From NCBI GenBank assembly GCA_016297945.1, contig JAEDFR010000015.1, positions 1-38,407 on the forward strand: a stretch of DNA of 38,407 bases, read 5' to 3'. The notes beneath the pieces were generated by a model. The model did no database searches and had not been told where the DNA came from. It worked only from the letters and a program-made list of their open reading frames with translations. The translations under genes and the position numbers were made by a program. Positions 7,924-16,649 of the stretch are shown one piece after another. Numbering within the stretch: position 1 is the first letter of the stretch; each line of letters begins with the position of its first letter. The DNA is from Lachnospiraceae bacterium (GTDB taxonomy: Bacteria > Bacillota > Clostridia > Lachnospirales > Lachnospiraceae).

Positions 7924-8694
7924 TTACCTGTCAGATAAAATCCCCATATACTCTCCCATTTTTGTTCTCATTTTGACCAAAGCCTTGGTATGTAACTGTG
8001 AAACTCTTGATTCGGAGACTTCCAAAACCTGACTGATTTCTTTTAATGTTAAATCTTCATAATAATATAAAACAACAACTTTACGTTCCTTTTCTGTAAG
8101 AACTTCCAAAGATTCCTTTAGTTTCTCTTTTAATTCGACCTGTTCAACCACTTCTTCCGGCATTTCAAATCCGGCACTCCGGCTTTTATCAGCAGCCAAC
8201 TCCGGTCCGCCCTGTTCAATATATTCATTCAGGCTGACAACACCGGTTATTTTCATCTGAGACTGCCAATCTGTATACTCATCTTCGGAAATACCAAGTG
8301 CGGATGCAATTTCTTCATCCGAAGCAGCGCGGCCCTTTGTCGTTTCAATTTCCTTCATAACCGTTTCAATCTTTTTTTGCCTCTGACGTATGGTCCTTGG
8401 AATCCAATCCATTTTCCGGATTTGGTCTAAAATGGCACCACGTATACGCAGGCTTGCATATGTTTCGAATTTTACATCCTTCGTCATATCAAACTTATCA
8501 ATTGCATCTATCAGTCCAAAAACACCATATCCAACTAAATCATCATATTCAACATTGTATCCAAGATACATGCTCAGTCGTCCTGCTACCAGCTTTACCA
8601 AAGGTGCATATTCAATTATCAGTTTTTCTCTTAATTCAGGACTTTTCAAGCGATGATAGTCCTGCCAAAGTCGCTTCTTTCCTGTTTCGTCCAT
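7924..8694 (-). CDS. sigD: RNA polymerase sigma factor SigD/FliA (sigma-28)
   Basis: The motility sigma factor, 256 aa, which in other bacteria drives late genes such as flagellin, stator and chemoreceptors and is held by FlgM until the hook is complete. Region 2 shows YAPLVKLVAGRL, the core-binding DLVGYGVFGLIDAIDKFD and the -10 region FETYASLRIRGAILDQIRKMDW. Region 3 has ASDEEIASALGIS. Region 4 has LKEISQVLEVSESRVSQLHTKAL. The frame is open to 8718, but the ATG at 8694 has GGAGGG 5 nt upstream and gives the usual length. I saw no good SigD promoter (TAAA-N15-GCCGATAT) in the window, so its targets lie elsewhere. No flgM is present here. Confidence 0.95.
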   Translation of the reverse strand: MDETGKKRLWQDYHRLKSPELREKLIIEYAPLVKLVAGRLSMYLGYNVEYDDLVGYGVFGLIDAIDKFDMTKDVKFETYASLRIRGAILDQIRKMDWIPRTIRQRQKKIETVMKEIETTKGRAASDEEIASALGISEDEYTDWQSQMKITGVVSLNEYIEQGGPELAADKSRSAGFEMPEEVVEQVELKEKLKESLEVLTEKERKVVVLYYYEDLTLKEISQVLEVSESRVSQLHTKALVKMRTKMGEYMGILSDR

Positions 8695-8750
8695 GAATAC
8701 CCTCCACGGATATAACAATTAAAAAACAAAACAATACTCCGTTTTAATTG

Positions 8751-9017
8751 TCATGTATCCTGTTCCTGTGGTACAGTTTCCTTCTCAATCACTGCACCAT
8801 CTTCATCTTCTGCCTCTGCATTTGCTTCTTCATTTTCGCGGTCAAACCGTTCAACAACCTGCACCGCAATCCTTCCCATAGCATAAAAGAAAACCAGAGA
8901 TGCTAAAAGAATCCATAAAAACTTAATCAATTCATAATTTCTGATATACAAAATAATGCTTACAACCGCGCCGGCTATCAGCATAAGAGCCAAAGGAAAC
9001 CTTTTTTTATTATTCAT
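8751..9017 (-). CDS. Small two-helix membrane protein of the che-sigD region
   Basis: A protein of 88 aa with two predicted membrane helices (about residues 9-23 and 31-52) and an acidic cytoplasmic tail rich in Glu and Asp. It begins only 2 nt after the cheD stop and precedes sigD, so it belongs to the operon. B. subtilis has a small membrane protein, SwrB, just after sigD; this one lies before sigD and shows no clear sequence match, so I do not name it. Confidence 0.6.
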   Translation of the reverse strand: MNNKKRFPLALMLIAGAVVSIILYIRNYELIKFLWILLASLVFFYAMGRIAVQVVERFDRENEEANAEAEDEDGAVIEKETVPQEQDT

Positions 9018-9019
9018 AA

Positions 9020-9505
9020 TCAGATCACCTTTTCCGGTTTTCCGACAGCACGAATCACAAAATCTCCTGTTTCCGGATAAAAAATAACAGTTCGTCCATA
9101 GTTTTCTCCGGTGTCTTCTGCCAGAATCGGAATATTCAATTCTTCTAACTTTTGCTTTACCGCCATTACATTTTTTTCACCGACCTTAATCAAGGACGAT
9201 TTATTCTGAAATGCAAACATCTGAGCCCCACCGGCAATTTTAGCAACCAGCCGTTTTTTTGAACCTCCTGCAAATACAATCCGGTTTACCAGTTCGACTA
9301 TACCGGTATCTGCAAATTTCGGAATATTTGTATTATCTTTAATGGCCGTACTGTCCGGTAGCATAATATGTGCAAGACCTCCGACTTTTGTTATGGGATC
9401 TCTTAATGCAATTCCCACACAGGAACCTAATCCCAGAGTCGTAAGGCCATCCGGACTTTTGCAGATATTTAAATCTGCCATTCCAACCTTAATAATTTCA
9501 CCCAT
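9020..9505 (-). CDS. cheD: Chemoreceptor glutamine deamidase CheD
   Basis: CheD, 161 aa, deamidates specific glutamines of methyl-accepting chemotaxis proteins and in the Bacillus-type pathway also binds CheC. The catalytic Cys and His are visible in GLGSCVGIAL (C29) and GGLAHIMLP (H46), with KIAGGAQMF and GRTVIFYPETG further on. It starts 1 nt after the cheC stop, and the pair is the usual CheC-CheD adaptation module, in which CheD stimulates CheC phosphatase activity. Confidence 0.95.
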   Translation of the reverse strand: MGEIIKVGMADLNICKSPDGLTTLGLGSCVGIALRDPITKVGGLAHIMLPDSTAIKDNTNIPKFADTGIVELVNRIVFAGGSKKRLVAKIAGGAQMFAFQNKSSLIKVGEKNVMAVKQKLEELNIPILAEDTGENYGRTVIFYPETGDFVIRAVGKPEKVI

Positions 9506-9506
9506 C

Positions 9507-10115
9507 TTACATACCTAATGCTGATAATATTTTATCATAGGATTCCAAATCCGGAACCAGAATAAAATAACCATTTAAACTCTTTTCATCTGAAAACTCT
9601 GTCTGAATCATCAGAATTTTATCTCCGATTTCTCCAAACTCAATTGCCGGGACACTTAAAATTGCTCCTGCCATATCAATACACAAATCAGGAACAGACG
9701 GCATAATCGAAAGGCCCGTCAAAGTTGACAGAGAATTGAGATATGAGGCAACAATAATATTACCAATTTCCTTCATTGCCGAAAGCTCCATTTCCGTAAA
9801 ATCGCCTTCTGTTTCCTCTGACTGCATCAGTTTTGACACGAGCGAATGAGCTGCTTTTTCTTCTAACAAAAACATCATGCTGCCGGTAATTTCACCTTCC
9901 ACAATCAGATAAACACCTGCCATTAACTGCTCTTCTCCACCAATGGCTGATCCTACCTCTGAAAAATCCAAGAGCCGGATTTGGGGAACTTTCATATCTA
10001 CTTTACACTGCAACAGCTGCGCCAACGCAGTAGTTGCGTTTCCTGCACCAATATTGCCGATTTCTTTTAAAACATCGAAATACTGATCGGAATTATTCAA
10101 ACTAAAATCATGCAT
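9507..10115 (-). CDS. cheC: CheY-P phosphatase CheC
   Basis: CheC removes phosphate from CheY-P in the adaptation system shared with CheD. Both phosphatase helices (D/S-x3-E-x2-N) are present: VLKEIGNIGAGNATTALAQ near the N-terminus and AMKEIGNIIVASYLNSLS in the second half, so it should be active. The frame is open to a TTG at 10145. The ATG at 10115 fits the family start better (MHDFSLNNSDQYFDVL), although its SD is weak. That ATG overlaps the stop of a 24-codon ORF, so its translation may depend on upstream ribosomes. Confidence 0.92.
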   Translation of the reverse strand: MHDFSLNNSDQYFDVLKEIGNIGAGNATTALAQLLQCKVDMKVPQIRLLDFSEVGSAIGGEEQLMAGVYLIVEGEITGSMMFLLEEKAAHSLVSKLMQSEETEGDFTEMELSAMKEIGNIIVASYLNSLSTLTGLSIMPSVPDLCIDMAGAILSVPAIEFGEIGDKILMIQTEFSDEKSLNGYFILVPDLESYDKILSALGM

Positions 10116-10182
10116 ATATTTCAACCATCTCTCTTTGTTTTGCAATGCTTTCCATTACTAAGTTTTCTTTTCTTGCCGACAT
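10108..10182 (-). other. 24-codon ORF overlapping the cheC start (doubtful)
   Basis: In the cheW-cheC gap a minus-strand ATG at 10182 opens 24 codons (MSARKENLVMESIAKQREMV plus EIYA) that end in a TGA inside the sequence ATGCATGA, where the cheC ATG overlaps. It has no good SD of its own. It may be chance, or a leader that couples cheC to upstream translation. Confidence 0.25.
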
Positions 10183-10200
10183 TAAAGCAAAAACAAAGAA

Positions 10201-10668
10201 TCAGTTCGTTTTTTCTTTCTCGGCAAACACAAGATTTAAATCAAACAGGGAAATTAGTTCACCCTTGTCTTTTCCTATACCTGAAATAAAATTGGTTTTT
10301 TCTTCTCCGGAATCATAAGAAACTTTTTCAATTTCTCTTGCATCCAATGTAACAACCTCTTTTACCGCATCAACCAAAACACCGATTACTTCTCCGTTCT
10401 CTAATTTGATGATGATAATCCTTGTTAATTTTGTAATTTCATCTTCTGCAAGTCCCATCTTTAACCGGAGTGAAACTACCGGTACCACTTCTCCTCGAAG
10501 ATTAATGACACCTTTGATATATGCAGGTACATTGGGCACTCTGGTAATTCTCTGCATACGGACAATATTGTCAATATACTTTATATCAATACCAAACTGC
10601 TCGTCACCGAATTTTACAACAATATACTGAATAGGATTATATGCTTCAAGTTCCTTTAATTCGTCCAT
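10201..10668 (-). CDS. cheW: Chemotaxis coupling protein CheW
   Basis: CheW, 155 aa, an SH3-like scaffold joining chemoreceptors to CheA. The domain runs over the whole protein: QYIVVKFGDEQFGIDIKYID at the N-terminus, then the conserved RVPNVPAYIKGVINLRGEVV and the late GVLVDAVKEVV. AGGGAGG lies just before the ATG. It follows cheA by 14 nt. The start MDELKELEAYNP is typical of Clostridia. Confidence 0.96.
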   Translation of the reverse strand: MDELKELEAYNPIQYIVVKFGDEQFGIDIKYIDNIVRMQRITRVPNVPAYIKGVINLRGEVVPVVSLRLKMGLAEDEITKLTRIIIIKLENGEVIGVLVDAVKEVVTLDAREIEKVSYDSGEEKTNFISGIGKDKGELISLFDLNLVFAEKEKTN

Positions 10669-10682
10669 TTGCTACCTCCCTC

Positions 10683-12773
10683 TTACAGTAATGCATTGGC
10701 GTCAATAATCAATGCAATCTCGCCATCGCCCAAAATTGTTGCACCACTGATAACTTTGCTCTTATTAATATACTTTCCAAGTGACTTAATAACAATTTCC
10801 TGCTGTCCCATTAATTCATCCACAACCAGACCGGCAAGCTTATCGCCTTTTTTCACAATGGCAACAATCAGATTATCATCCGGTCCTTTTGTTGATTCAT
10901 TATCCAGTACTTTATTCAAACGGATCAACGGAATAACATCTCCGCGCAGATTAATAACTTCTTCATTCTGAACAAATTTTATTTCGTTTGGAGCAATATC
11001 CTCTATTGTCTGGATTGAACCTAATGAAATCGCATATTTTTCCCCACCAACTTCTACCATCAGTGCCTGAATAATTGCCAATGTCAATGGAAGTCGGATA
11101 ATGAAAGTGCTGCCTTCTCCAAGCTTTGTCTTTACTTCAACATCGCCACTAAGTGATTCTATTTTAGATTTTACAACATCCAGACCAACACCACGTCCCG
11201 ACACATCCGTAACCTGCTTTGCGGTTGAAAAACTAGGTTGGAATAATAAATCAATCGCATCTTTATCGGTCATCACATCAGCCTGCTCCTGTGTAATTTT
11301 ACCTTTTTCCACTGCTTTTGCTTTTACGGATTCAACATCAATTCCGTTACCATCATCCCTAACCTCAATGACAACGTTATTTCCGTCCTGATAAGCATCT
11401 AAGAAAATAGAGCCCACCTCCGGTTTACCACGCTTTTTACGTACTTCAGCAGATTCCAAACCATGGTCAGCTGAATTGCGCAACAAATGCATCAAAGGAT
11501 CACCAATTTCATCAACCACAGTACGGTCTAATTCTGTTTCTTCACCTGACATAAATAACTGCATTTTCTTATCCAGCTTTTTGGAAAGATCCCTTATCAT
11601 CTTAGGAAATTTTTGCACAACAGATTCAATCGGAACCATTCGAACCTTCATAACAGACTCGTGTAAGTTGGTGGTAACACTCTCTAGATATTCAATTGGT
11701 TCATTTACACTACTGTTAGAAGTGATGCCCTCAGTCTGGGCAGCAGAAACAAGAGAGTTTTTCGCAATGATTAACTCACTTACCAAATTCATTAATACAT
11801 CCAGTTTTTCGATATCCACACGTACCGTTCTGTTAACAATCGGTTTTGCAGCCGCTTTCTTTTCCGTTTTAGCCAGGGTTTGACCTGTTGTATGCTGTGC
11901 TGCGGCAATTTCTGTTGTCTTTTCTTCAACAACGGAAACTTCTTCCTCTTTTTCCATTTCTAACTCAACCGGTGCCATGTAACAATTCTCGATTTCAGAT
12001 ACATTCATAACGGCAGACTTTACCTTGTCCATATCTGCTTCCGTGATAAAAATCACACTGAAATCAAAATCAAATTTTTCATCTTCTATATCCTGCGCAC
12101 TGGGGACTGAAATCATAATTTCTCCCAGCTCTTCCAACGCTTTATATACCAAAAACGCCCGTGCAGCTTTCAAAATGCAGGTTTCCTGAACATATACACT
12201 TAATCCGAATACATTTTTACCCTGCTTTTTAGCTTCGCCCAAGACTTTTTTATCCGTATCTGTAAAAGAAATCGCTCTCCATTTTTCTTTTGCCTCATCC
12301 GGCTGTGTAGCAACAGGTGCCGAATCTGTAGCCGGTGCAGCACTTTGAGCAGGAGCATTAACAGCTTCTGCCACGACAGGAGCGGAACCTTTGCCGTTCA
12401 AAATATCATTGAGAGCCTTTATCAGATGCTCATTATCATTGGTTCCTTCATCAGAAGTGTTCTGAATATTTTCTGTATACTCCTCTAATGAATCCAAACA
12501 CTGAAACAAGATATCGATCATGCTTCCATCCGCTTTTATGGCACCGTTACGAACCTCAGAAAATACATTTTCCATATCATGTGTTAAATTCTGCATTCGC
12601 TTATAACCCATTGTTCCTGCCATACCTTTTAGTGTATGTGCTGCACGGAAAATTTCATTAATCGTATCCATATTTTCCGGATCCTGCTCTAAATTCATAA
12701 GCTGGTCACTTAAATTTTGCAGATGTTCCTTGGTCTCATCAAGGAAAATTTCAAGATACTGGCTAACATCCAT
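10683..12773 (-). CDS. cheA: Chemotaxis histidine kinase CheA
   Basis: CheA, 696 aa, the receptor-coupled kinase that phosphorylates CheY and CheB. P1 is an HPt domain (1 to about 105) with the phosphorylated H46 in AAHTLKGMAGTMGY. An Ala/Pro linker leads to a P2-like docking domain (about 165-270). P3 dimerisation helices begin at NRTVRVDIEKLDVLMNLVSE. The P4 ATPase has LRNSADHGLE (N box), VRDDGNGID (G1) and GRGVGLDVV (G2). P5 is CheW-like, with INLRGDVIPLIRL. All key residues are present. The start is inside the end of cheB (an overlap of 11 nt), consistent with translational coupling. Confidence 0.97.
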   Translation of the reverse strand: MDVSQYLEIFLDETKEHLQNLSDQLMNLEQDPENMDTINEIFRAAHTLKGMAGTMGYKRMQNLTHDMENVFSEVRNGAIKADGSMIDILFQCLDSLEEYTENIQNTSDEGTNDNEHLIKALNDILNGKGSAPVVAEAVNAPAQSAAPATDSAPVATQPDEAKEKWRAISFTDTDKKVLGEAKKQGKNVFGLSVYVQETCILKAARAFLVYKALEELGEIMISVPSAQDIEDEKFDFDFSVIFITEADMDKVKSAVMNVSEIENCYMAPVELEMEKEEEVSVVEEKTTEIAAAQHTTGQTLAKTEKKAAAKPIVNRTVRVDIEKLDVLMNLVSELIIAKNSLVSAAQTEGITSNSSVNEPIEYLESVTTNLHESVMKVRMVPIESVVQKFPKMIRDLSKKLDKKMQLFMSGEETELDRTVVDEIGDPLMHLLRNSADHGLESAEVRKKRGKPEVGSIFLDAYQDGNNVVIEVRDDGNGIDVESVKAKAVEKGKITQEQADVMTDKDAIDLLFQPSFSTAKQVTDVSGRGVGLDVVKSKIESLSGDVEVKTKLGEGSTFIIRLPLTLAIIQALMVEVGGEKYAISLGSIQTIEDIAPNEIKFVQNEEVINLRGDVIPLIRLNKVLDNESTKGPDDNLIVAIVKKGDKLAGLVVDELMGQQEIVIKSLGKYINKSKVISGATILGDGEIALIIDANALL

Positions 12774-13446
12774 CTTTCATTACCCCCACGTTTTTTATTA
12801 TTGCTTCAGCCACTTTATCAAGCGGCACACTTTCATCAGTTAATTCTGCCATATCAACAGCTCGCGGCATCCCATAAACTGCACATGTCTCTTTACTTTG
12901 TGTGATAACATGTACTCGCTTACTGGATTTTAATCTTTCAATTCCTTCTGTACCATCAGCTCCCATACCAGTCAATACAACACACAAAATCTCCTGATAT
13001 TTAGAATCGGCTAATGATTCAAACATGTAATTGGCACAGGGTTTTACCCCCTCTCTTGTACAACCGTCAAACAAACAAATCCTGTCAGCACGGTTTTTAT
13101 GCCGGACTTCCATATGAAGCCCGCCTTTTGCAATATAAACATTTCCCTTTTCAGGAATCACACCGTCAACTACTTCATGTACCTTCAGAGCCGAAACCGA
13201 ATCAATTCTTTTTGCCAAAGAATCGGTAAATCCGGCCGGCATATGCTGTACAACCAGTATCGGTGCGTCCAAATTGGCCGGAAGATAAGGAAGAACCTCC
13301 ATCAAGGCTTTGGGTCCCCCTGTCGAACTGGCAATTGCAACAATCTTTTTTGCCGTCTGACCATGTTTTTTTGAGGTATGGTTTTTCATAGCTTCCGGAA
13401 CAACCTTCTCATTATACTTATGATTATGTACATCCCTTTTATTCAA
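12763..13446 (-). CDS. cheB: CheB methylesterase domain, separated from its receiver
   Basis: The C-terminal methylesterase/deamidase domain of CheB, which removes methyl groups from chemoreceptors. The catalytic triad is visible: Ser41 in SSTGGP, His68 in QHMP, and the Asp in TGMGADGTEG. The domain is full length to the C-terminus. The start is uncertain: TTG at 13446 opens the frame given here, and ATG at 13389 just before the domain is an alternative with a poor SD. Normally about 130 receiver residues precede it; here they are broken (next entry). If the domain is translated it would lack phosphorylation control. In enterobacterial CheB, removing the receiver raises esterase activity, so a constitutive enzyme is possible. 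Poor translation is equally possible. Confidence 0.8.
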   Translation of the reverse strand: MNKRDVHNHKYNEKVVPEAMKNHTSKKHGQTAKKIVAIASSTGGPKALMEVLPYLPANLDAPILVVQHMPAGFTDSLAKRIDSVSALKVHEVVDGVIPEKGNVYIAKGGLHMEVRHKNRADRICLFDGCTREGVKPCANYMFESLADSKYQEILCVVLTGMGADGTEGIERLKSSKRVHVITQSKETCAVYGMPRAVDMAELTDESVPLDKVAEAIIKNVGVMKDGC

Positions 13447-13700
13447 ATGGTCAGGCTCCGTTTCATCCTTAAAAATAACTGACGTAATAATTTTAAAAAA
13501 AAGTTTTTTAAACTTGTCGCTTTGTATTTCTTCGATACTTTGAGGCTTTGTGATAAAATCAGCCGCTCCAAGCGAATTTCAGTCCTTCAATGCCATCTGC
13601 CGCAGTATCTTCAACTACAAATCGATGATCCGAATTAATTATATCACAAAAAATTCTTCTCATGAGTGCAGAATCATCTATAAATAAAAATTTTTTTCAT
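13447..13700 (-). pseudogene. cheB: Degraded CheB receiver domain
   Basis: From the ATG at 13700 (SD AAAGG) translation gives MKKIFIYR and stops. One base fewer in the A7 run at 13691-13697 would give MKKFLFIDDSALMRRIF, the normal CheB start. That second frame continues through the paired acidic residues DD to DGIEGLK at about 13580, then stops at FAWSG. The sequence SLGAADFITKPQ appears at once in a third frame, the one that leads into the methylesterase ORF. So about 55 codons are missing at about 13575-13580, including the DVITLDxxMP segment with the phospho-acceptor Asp and the conserved Thr/Ser. Two separate lesions make a single sequencing error an insufficient explanation. Confidence 0.85.
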
Positions 13701-13723
13701 TTTAATACCTTTAATTTAAAATA

Positions 13724-14440
13724 CTATACCCTACTACGCTTTTTCCGCTCTTCCTCAAAAATAAACCGAATGATGGCTTCTCTTTGATTTCGCAATATAC
13801 CTGTAAACTTCAGGCGATGTTCAAACTCTCCCTTTTGATTATCATTTTCCCTACAACTAAGCACTTCACCGGCAAGCTCATATACAGTTTCTTTCCCATG
13901 GGAATTCAGACTGAACAATAATGCAATCTGTTCTCCTTCCGTAAAAGCAGTCTGCGATACAAATTTAAGTCCCCCACCGCTGATATCGCGAATCTCACAT
14001 TTCTTCATCATCAGTCCCTGCTGCATATGGAAATTATTTTTTTCTAAATCTTTCTCTTCTTCTTCCATCAGTGTTCTGGCCTTTAACGGCAGATTAATGG
14101 AATAGCGGTAATACTCCCTGCGCTGGAATTTTTCCAGCTCCGAAGTCACTTCAGCCAGCAAAATATAAACATTATTACTTTTATAACGATCTGCAATACG
14201 AACAAAACACTGATATAAACCCTTTTGCGTATAAAAGCAAAACTGATACTGACCATCTTTAGGAAGCAAAATTAATTTGGAACCTTCCATCGGCATTAAT
14301 ATTTCCAGCTGATCATCATCAAGAATATCGTACACCTTGGAGGAATATACTTTCTTATCGGATGAAGAGCCCAAAATAGCTCTCTCTACAGCCATGATAT
14401 CTATTTTTTCACCGGGTCTTACTAATTCTGTCAAAGTCAT
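13724..14440 (-). CDS. YcgR-like PilZ-domain c-di-GMP receptor
   Basis: A protein of 238 aa with an N-terminal YcgR-type split barrel (about 1-110) and a C-terminal PilZ domain. The two c-di-GMP binding motifs are present: RREYYRY (RxxxR) near residue 115 and DISGGG (D/NxSxxG) near 160. Relatives such as YcgR and B. subtilis DgrA (YpfA) slow the motor or interfere with stators when c-di-GMP is high, so that role is likely. The ATG at 14440 has AGGAG 7 nt upstream and is preferred over the one at 14476. It sits between flhG and cheB. Confidence 0.88.
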   Translation of the reverse strand: MTLTELVRPGEKIDIMAVERAILGSSSDKKVYSSKVYDILDDDQLEILMPMEGSKLILLPKDGQYQFCFYTQKGLYQCFVRIADRYKSNNVYILLAEVTSELEKFQRREYYRYSINLPLKARTLMEEEEKDLEKNNFHMQQGLMMKKCEIRDISGGGLKFVSQTAFTEGEQIALLFSLNSHGKETVYELAGEVLSCRENDNQKGEFEHRLKFTGILRNQREAIIRFIFEEERKKRSRV

Positions 14441-14490
14441 AATTTTTCTCCTCTGTTCTGGGGATATATGAATCAATTTTTTGTTTAAGT

Positions 14491-14522
14491 GTCTGAGATA
14501 TTAATATATTAATTTCTCAGAC
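14491..14522. other. Hairpin between flhG and the PilZ gene
   Basis: GTCTGAGA (14491-14498) pairs perfectly with TCTCAGAC (14515-14522), and the AT-rich loop is itself nearly palindromic (TTAATATATTAA). No T-tract follows on the minus strand, so it is more likely an RNA stability or processing element than a terminator. Confidence 0.5.
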
Positions 14523-14537
14523 GCCTTCGTAAAAGAT

Positions 14538-15413
14538 TTATTTCTTGGTTATTATATGGGAAAAGAATGCTGCCATTCCTCGTTTTTGTGGTAGCAAAGA
14601 CTGTTCGCCGTACATCAGTACCTGTGCAATTTCCTGATATGCCTTTGCTGATTTTGCATTCGGATTTGCTAAAGATACCGGTGTCTGCTGCATAACCGCC
14701 TGATTAAGATGTGAATCCTGCGGTACACTTCCCAAATAAGAAATGGGGAGCTTTAAATATCTCGCAACCACTGCATTCAGCTTTGTAAACAGGGCTTTTC
14801 CCTCATCCTTGTTATCCACTTTATTTGCCATCACTTTAATCTGCGAAGTCTCAGATGAAAACCTGCTATGGCGATTTAACGCCTTTAACAGAGAATAGGA
14901 ATCTGTAATGGAGGTTGGTTCCGGCGTCGTTACCAGAATAATTTCTCCGCTGGCAACCAAAAATTCCAAAACAGCATCGGAGATACCGGCTCCGGTATCG
15001 ACAATCACGATATCCGCAATAGCATCCAGCTCTGCCAGATTCTGTATGATATAAATCAAATACTCCCTACTTAGGTTGGAAAGCCCAGCAATTCCGGAAC
15101 CACCGGAAATAAATCCGACACCTCCCGGTCCCCAGGTAATGATATCCTTTATATTTTTTCCCTGATAAATCAAATCACACAAATTGTGACGGGGAACAGT
15201 GCCAAACATGATTTCAATATTTGCAAGTCCAAAATCAGCATCCAGAATAATAACTCTTTGTCCCATCTGCCGGAATTGAATCGCAAGATTAATAGCTGTA
15301 TTGGATTTACCAACACCGCCTTTTCCGCTTGTTACTGTAATAACTCTGGCAACCGGTCGTTGAGGTTGCTGATTCATCTTTATGATATTTCTTAAGTTTT
15401 CTGCCTGATCCAT
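14538..15413 (-). CDS. flhG: MinD-like ATPase FlhG (YlxH/FleN)
   Basis: FlhG, 291 aa, a ParA/MinD ATPase that sets flagellar number and placement, acts as GTPase activator of FlhF and helps build the FliM-FliY C-ring. The deviant Walker A KGGVGKS is at 31-37. The N-terminal helix (MDQAENLRNIIKMNQ) carries the Gln-rich FlhF-activating motif (DQAxxLR). Switch features are DADFGLANIEIMFG and DTGAG. The C-terminal end is a likely membrane-targeting helix. It is 9 nt from flhF. Confidence 0.95.
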   Translation of the reverse strand: MDQAENLRNIIKMNQQPQRPVARVITVTSGKGGVGKSNTAINLAIQFRQMGQRVIILDADFGLANIEIMFGTVPRHNLCDLIYQGKNIKDIITWGPGGVGFISGGSGIAGLSNLSREYLIYIIQNLAELDAIADIVIVDTGAGISDAVLEFLVASGEIILVTTPEPTSITDSYSLLKALNRHSRFSSETSQIKVMANKVDNKDEGKALFTKLNAVVARYLKLPISYLGSVPQDSHLNQAVMQQTPVSLANPNAKSAKAYQEIAQVLMYGEQSLLPQKRGMAAFFSHIITKK

Positions 15414-15422
15414 AGTGCCTCC

Positions 15423-16649
15423 TTAAGAAATTCTATTGCCGCCAAGCAACATTTTGACGGTTTTCTGTGGATTAAAATCTTCCATGTCATCAGGTACATT
15501 TTGACCACATGTCACATAGGAAAGTCGGGCTCCCGTGTGAAGTTTTAAGTTTAACAGATTACCCAGACAGGTTGTCTCATCAAGCTTGGTAAAAATCAGT
15601 TTAAACTGGGTCATAGTTGCATAGGCATCCGCGATACTCAACAAATCTTTATATTTTGTAGTTGCACTGACAACCAGATATACTTCTTTTTCAATAGATG
15701 CATCAACTGCCATAATAAATTCATTCATAGCATCCCGCTGTTTTTCATTGTGATGCGAATGTCCGGCCGTATCCATAAAAATGTAATCGTAATCCTTATA
15801 TTTTTCGATTTCCTTCTGCATTTCCTCTGTTGTATAAATAATAGAAAACGGAACATTCAAAATATTCGCATAAGTACGAAGCTGCTCAGCCGCAGCAATA
15901 CGATAGGTATCCATGGTAAACAATGCCACTTTTTTCTTCTGCTCCACCGAATAACGGGATGCAATTTTAGCAATCGTCGTCGTTTTACCAACACCCGTTG
16001 GCCCCACAAAAAACACAACCTTTGGACCTTTTTGTGCCGGAGTTATCCCTTCCGGTTGCTCAAATTTTAATATCATTTTCTGATAGACATTGGACAGCAT
16101 AAAATCAATCGGCATATTGGGCTTAATGACCGAATCAAGTTCATCAATAATCTGATTTGCATAGGTCTCAGCAATTTCATTTTCCAGCATGGTATTATAT
16201 AACAGTTTTAAGAAACGGACATTACTGTTTTCATCCTCATCCTTCTCTTCTTTTTTTACCGCATTACTTTCCGTAGCTTTTTTTTGCGGCTCATCCTTTT
16301 GCAACTGCTTCTCAATCAAATTTTGTAAACTATCCAGTTTTTTCTCTAAGACATTATCATTACTGCTTTCATCCGGCTGTGATATCCTCACAACCTGATC
16401 CGATTTTTCAGATGAAACCGTTTTATTTTCAGGAAGAGACTTAACCACATCTTTTTTAACTGGCAAAATACGATCCGGCTCTTCCTCCAAGGCAACAGTT
16501 ACCTCAATGGATTTAGATTTCAAAAAAGAGAAGAATCCCTTTTTCTTTACTTCTTTTACATTCATAACAACGACACCGTTTCCAAGCTCCTTTTTTGCGG
16601 CTTCAATTGCATCGTTTTCTGTTTTTCCCTGAAATTTTTTAATTATCAT
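15423..16649 (-). CDS. flhF: SRP-type GTPase FlhF
   Basis: FlhF, 408 aa, the SRP-family GTPase that with FlhG fixes where flagella are built. A B domain (1 to about 135) has the typical MIIKKFQGKTENDAIEAAKK start and a charged linker. The N domain (about 140-200) is followed by the G domain, with P-loop GPTGVGKT at 216-223, DTYRIAAAEQLRTYA, the G3 motif DTAGHSHHN and TKLDET (G4). Start and flhA stop are adjacent bases (16649/16650). Confidence 0.96.
   Translation of the reverse strand: MIIKKFQGKTENDAIEAAKKELGNGVVVMNVKEVKKKGFFSFLKSKSIEVTVALEEEPDRILPVKKDVVKSLPENKTVSSEKSDQVVRISQPDESSNDNVLEKKLDSLQNLIEKQLQKDEPQKKATESNAVKKEEKDEDENSNVRFLKLLYNTMLENEIAETYANQIIDELDSVIKPNMPIDFMLSNVYQKMILKFEQPEGITPAQKGPKVVFFVGPTGVGKTTTIAKIASRYSVEQKKKVALFTMDTYRIAAAEQLRTYANILNVPFSIIYTTEEMQKEIEKYKDYDYIFMDTAGHSHHNEKQRDAMNEFIMAVDASIEKEVYLVVSATTKYKDLLSIADAYATMTQFKLIFTKLDETTCLGNLLNLKLHTGARLSYVTCGQNVPDDMEDFNPQKTVKMLLGGNRIS

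Noticed and set aside
13447..13700. Programmed frameshift producing full CheB
   Set aside because: The A7 run could slip, but the missing receiver core and second frame change at about 13578 cannot be restored by slippage.
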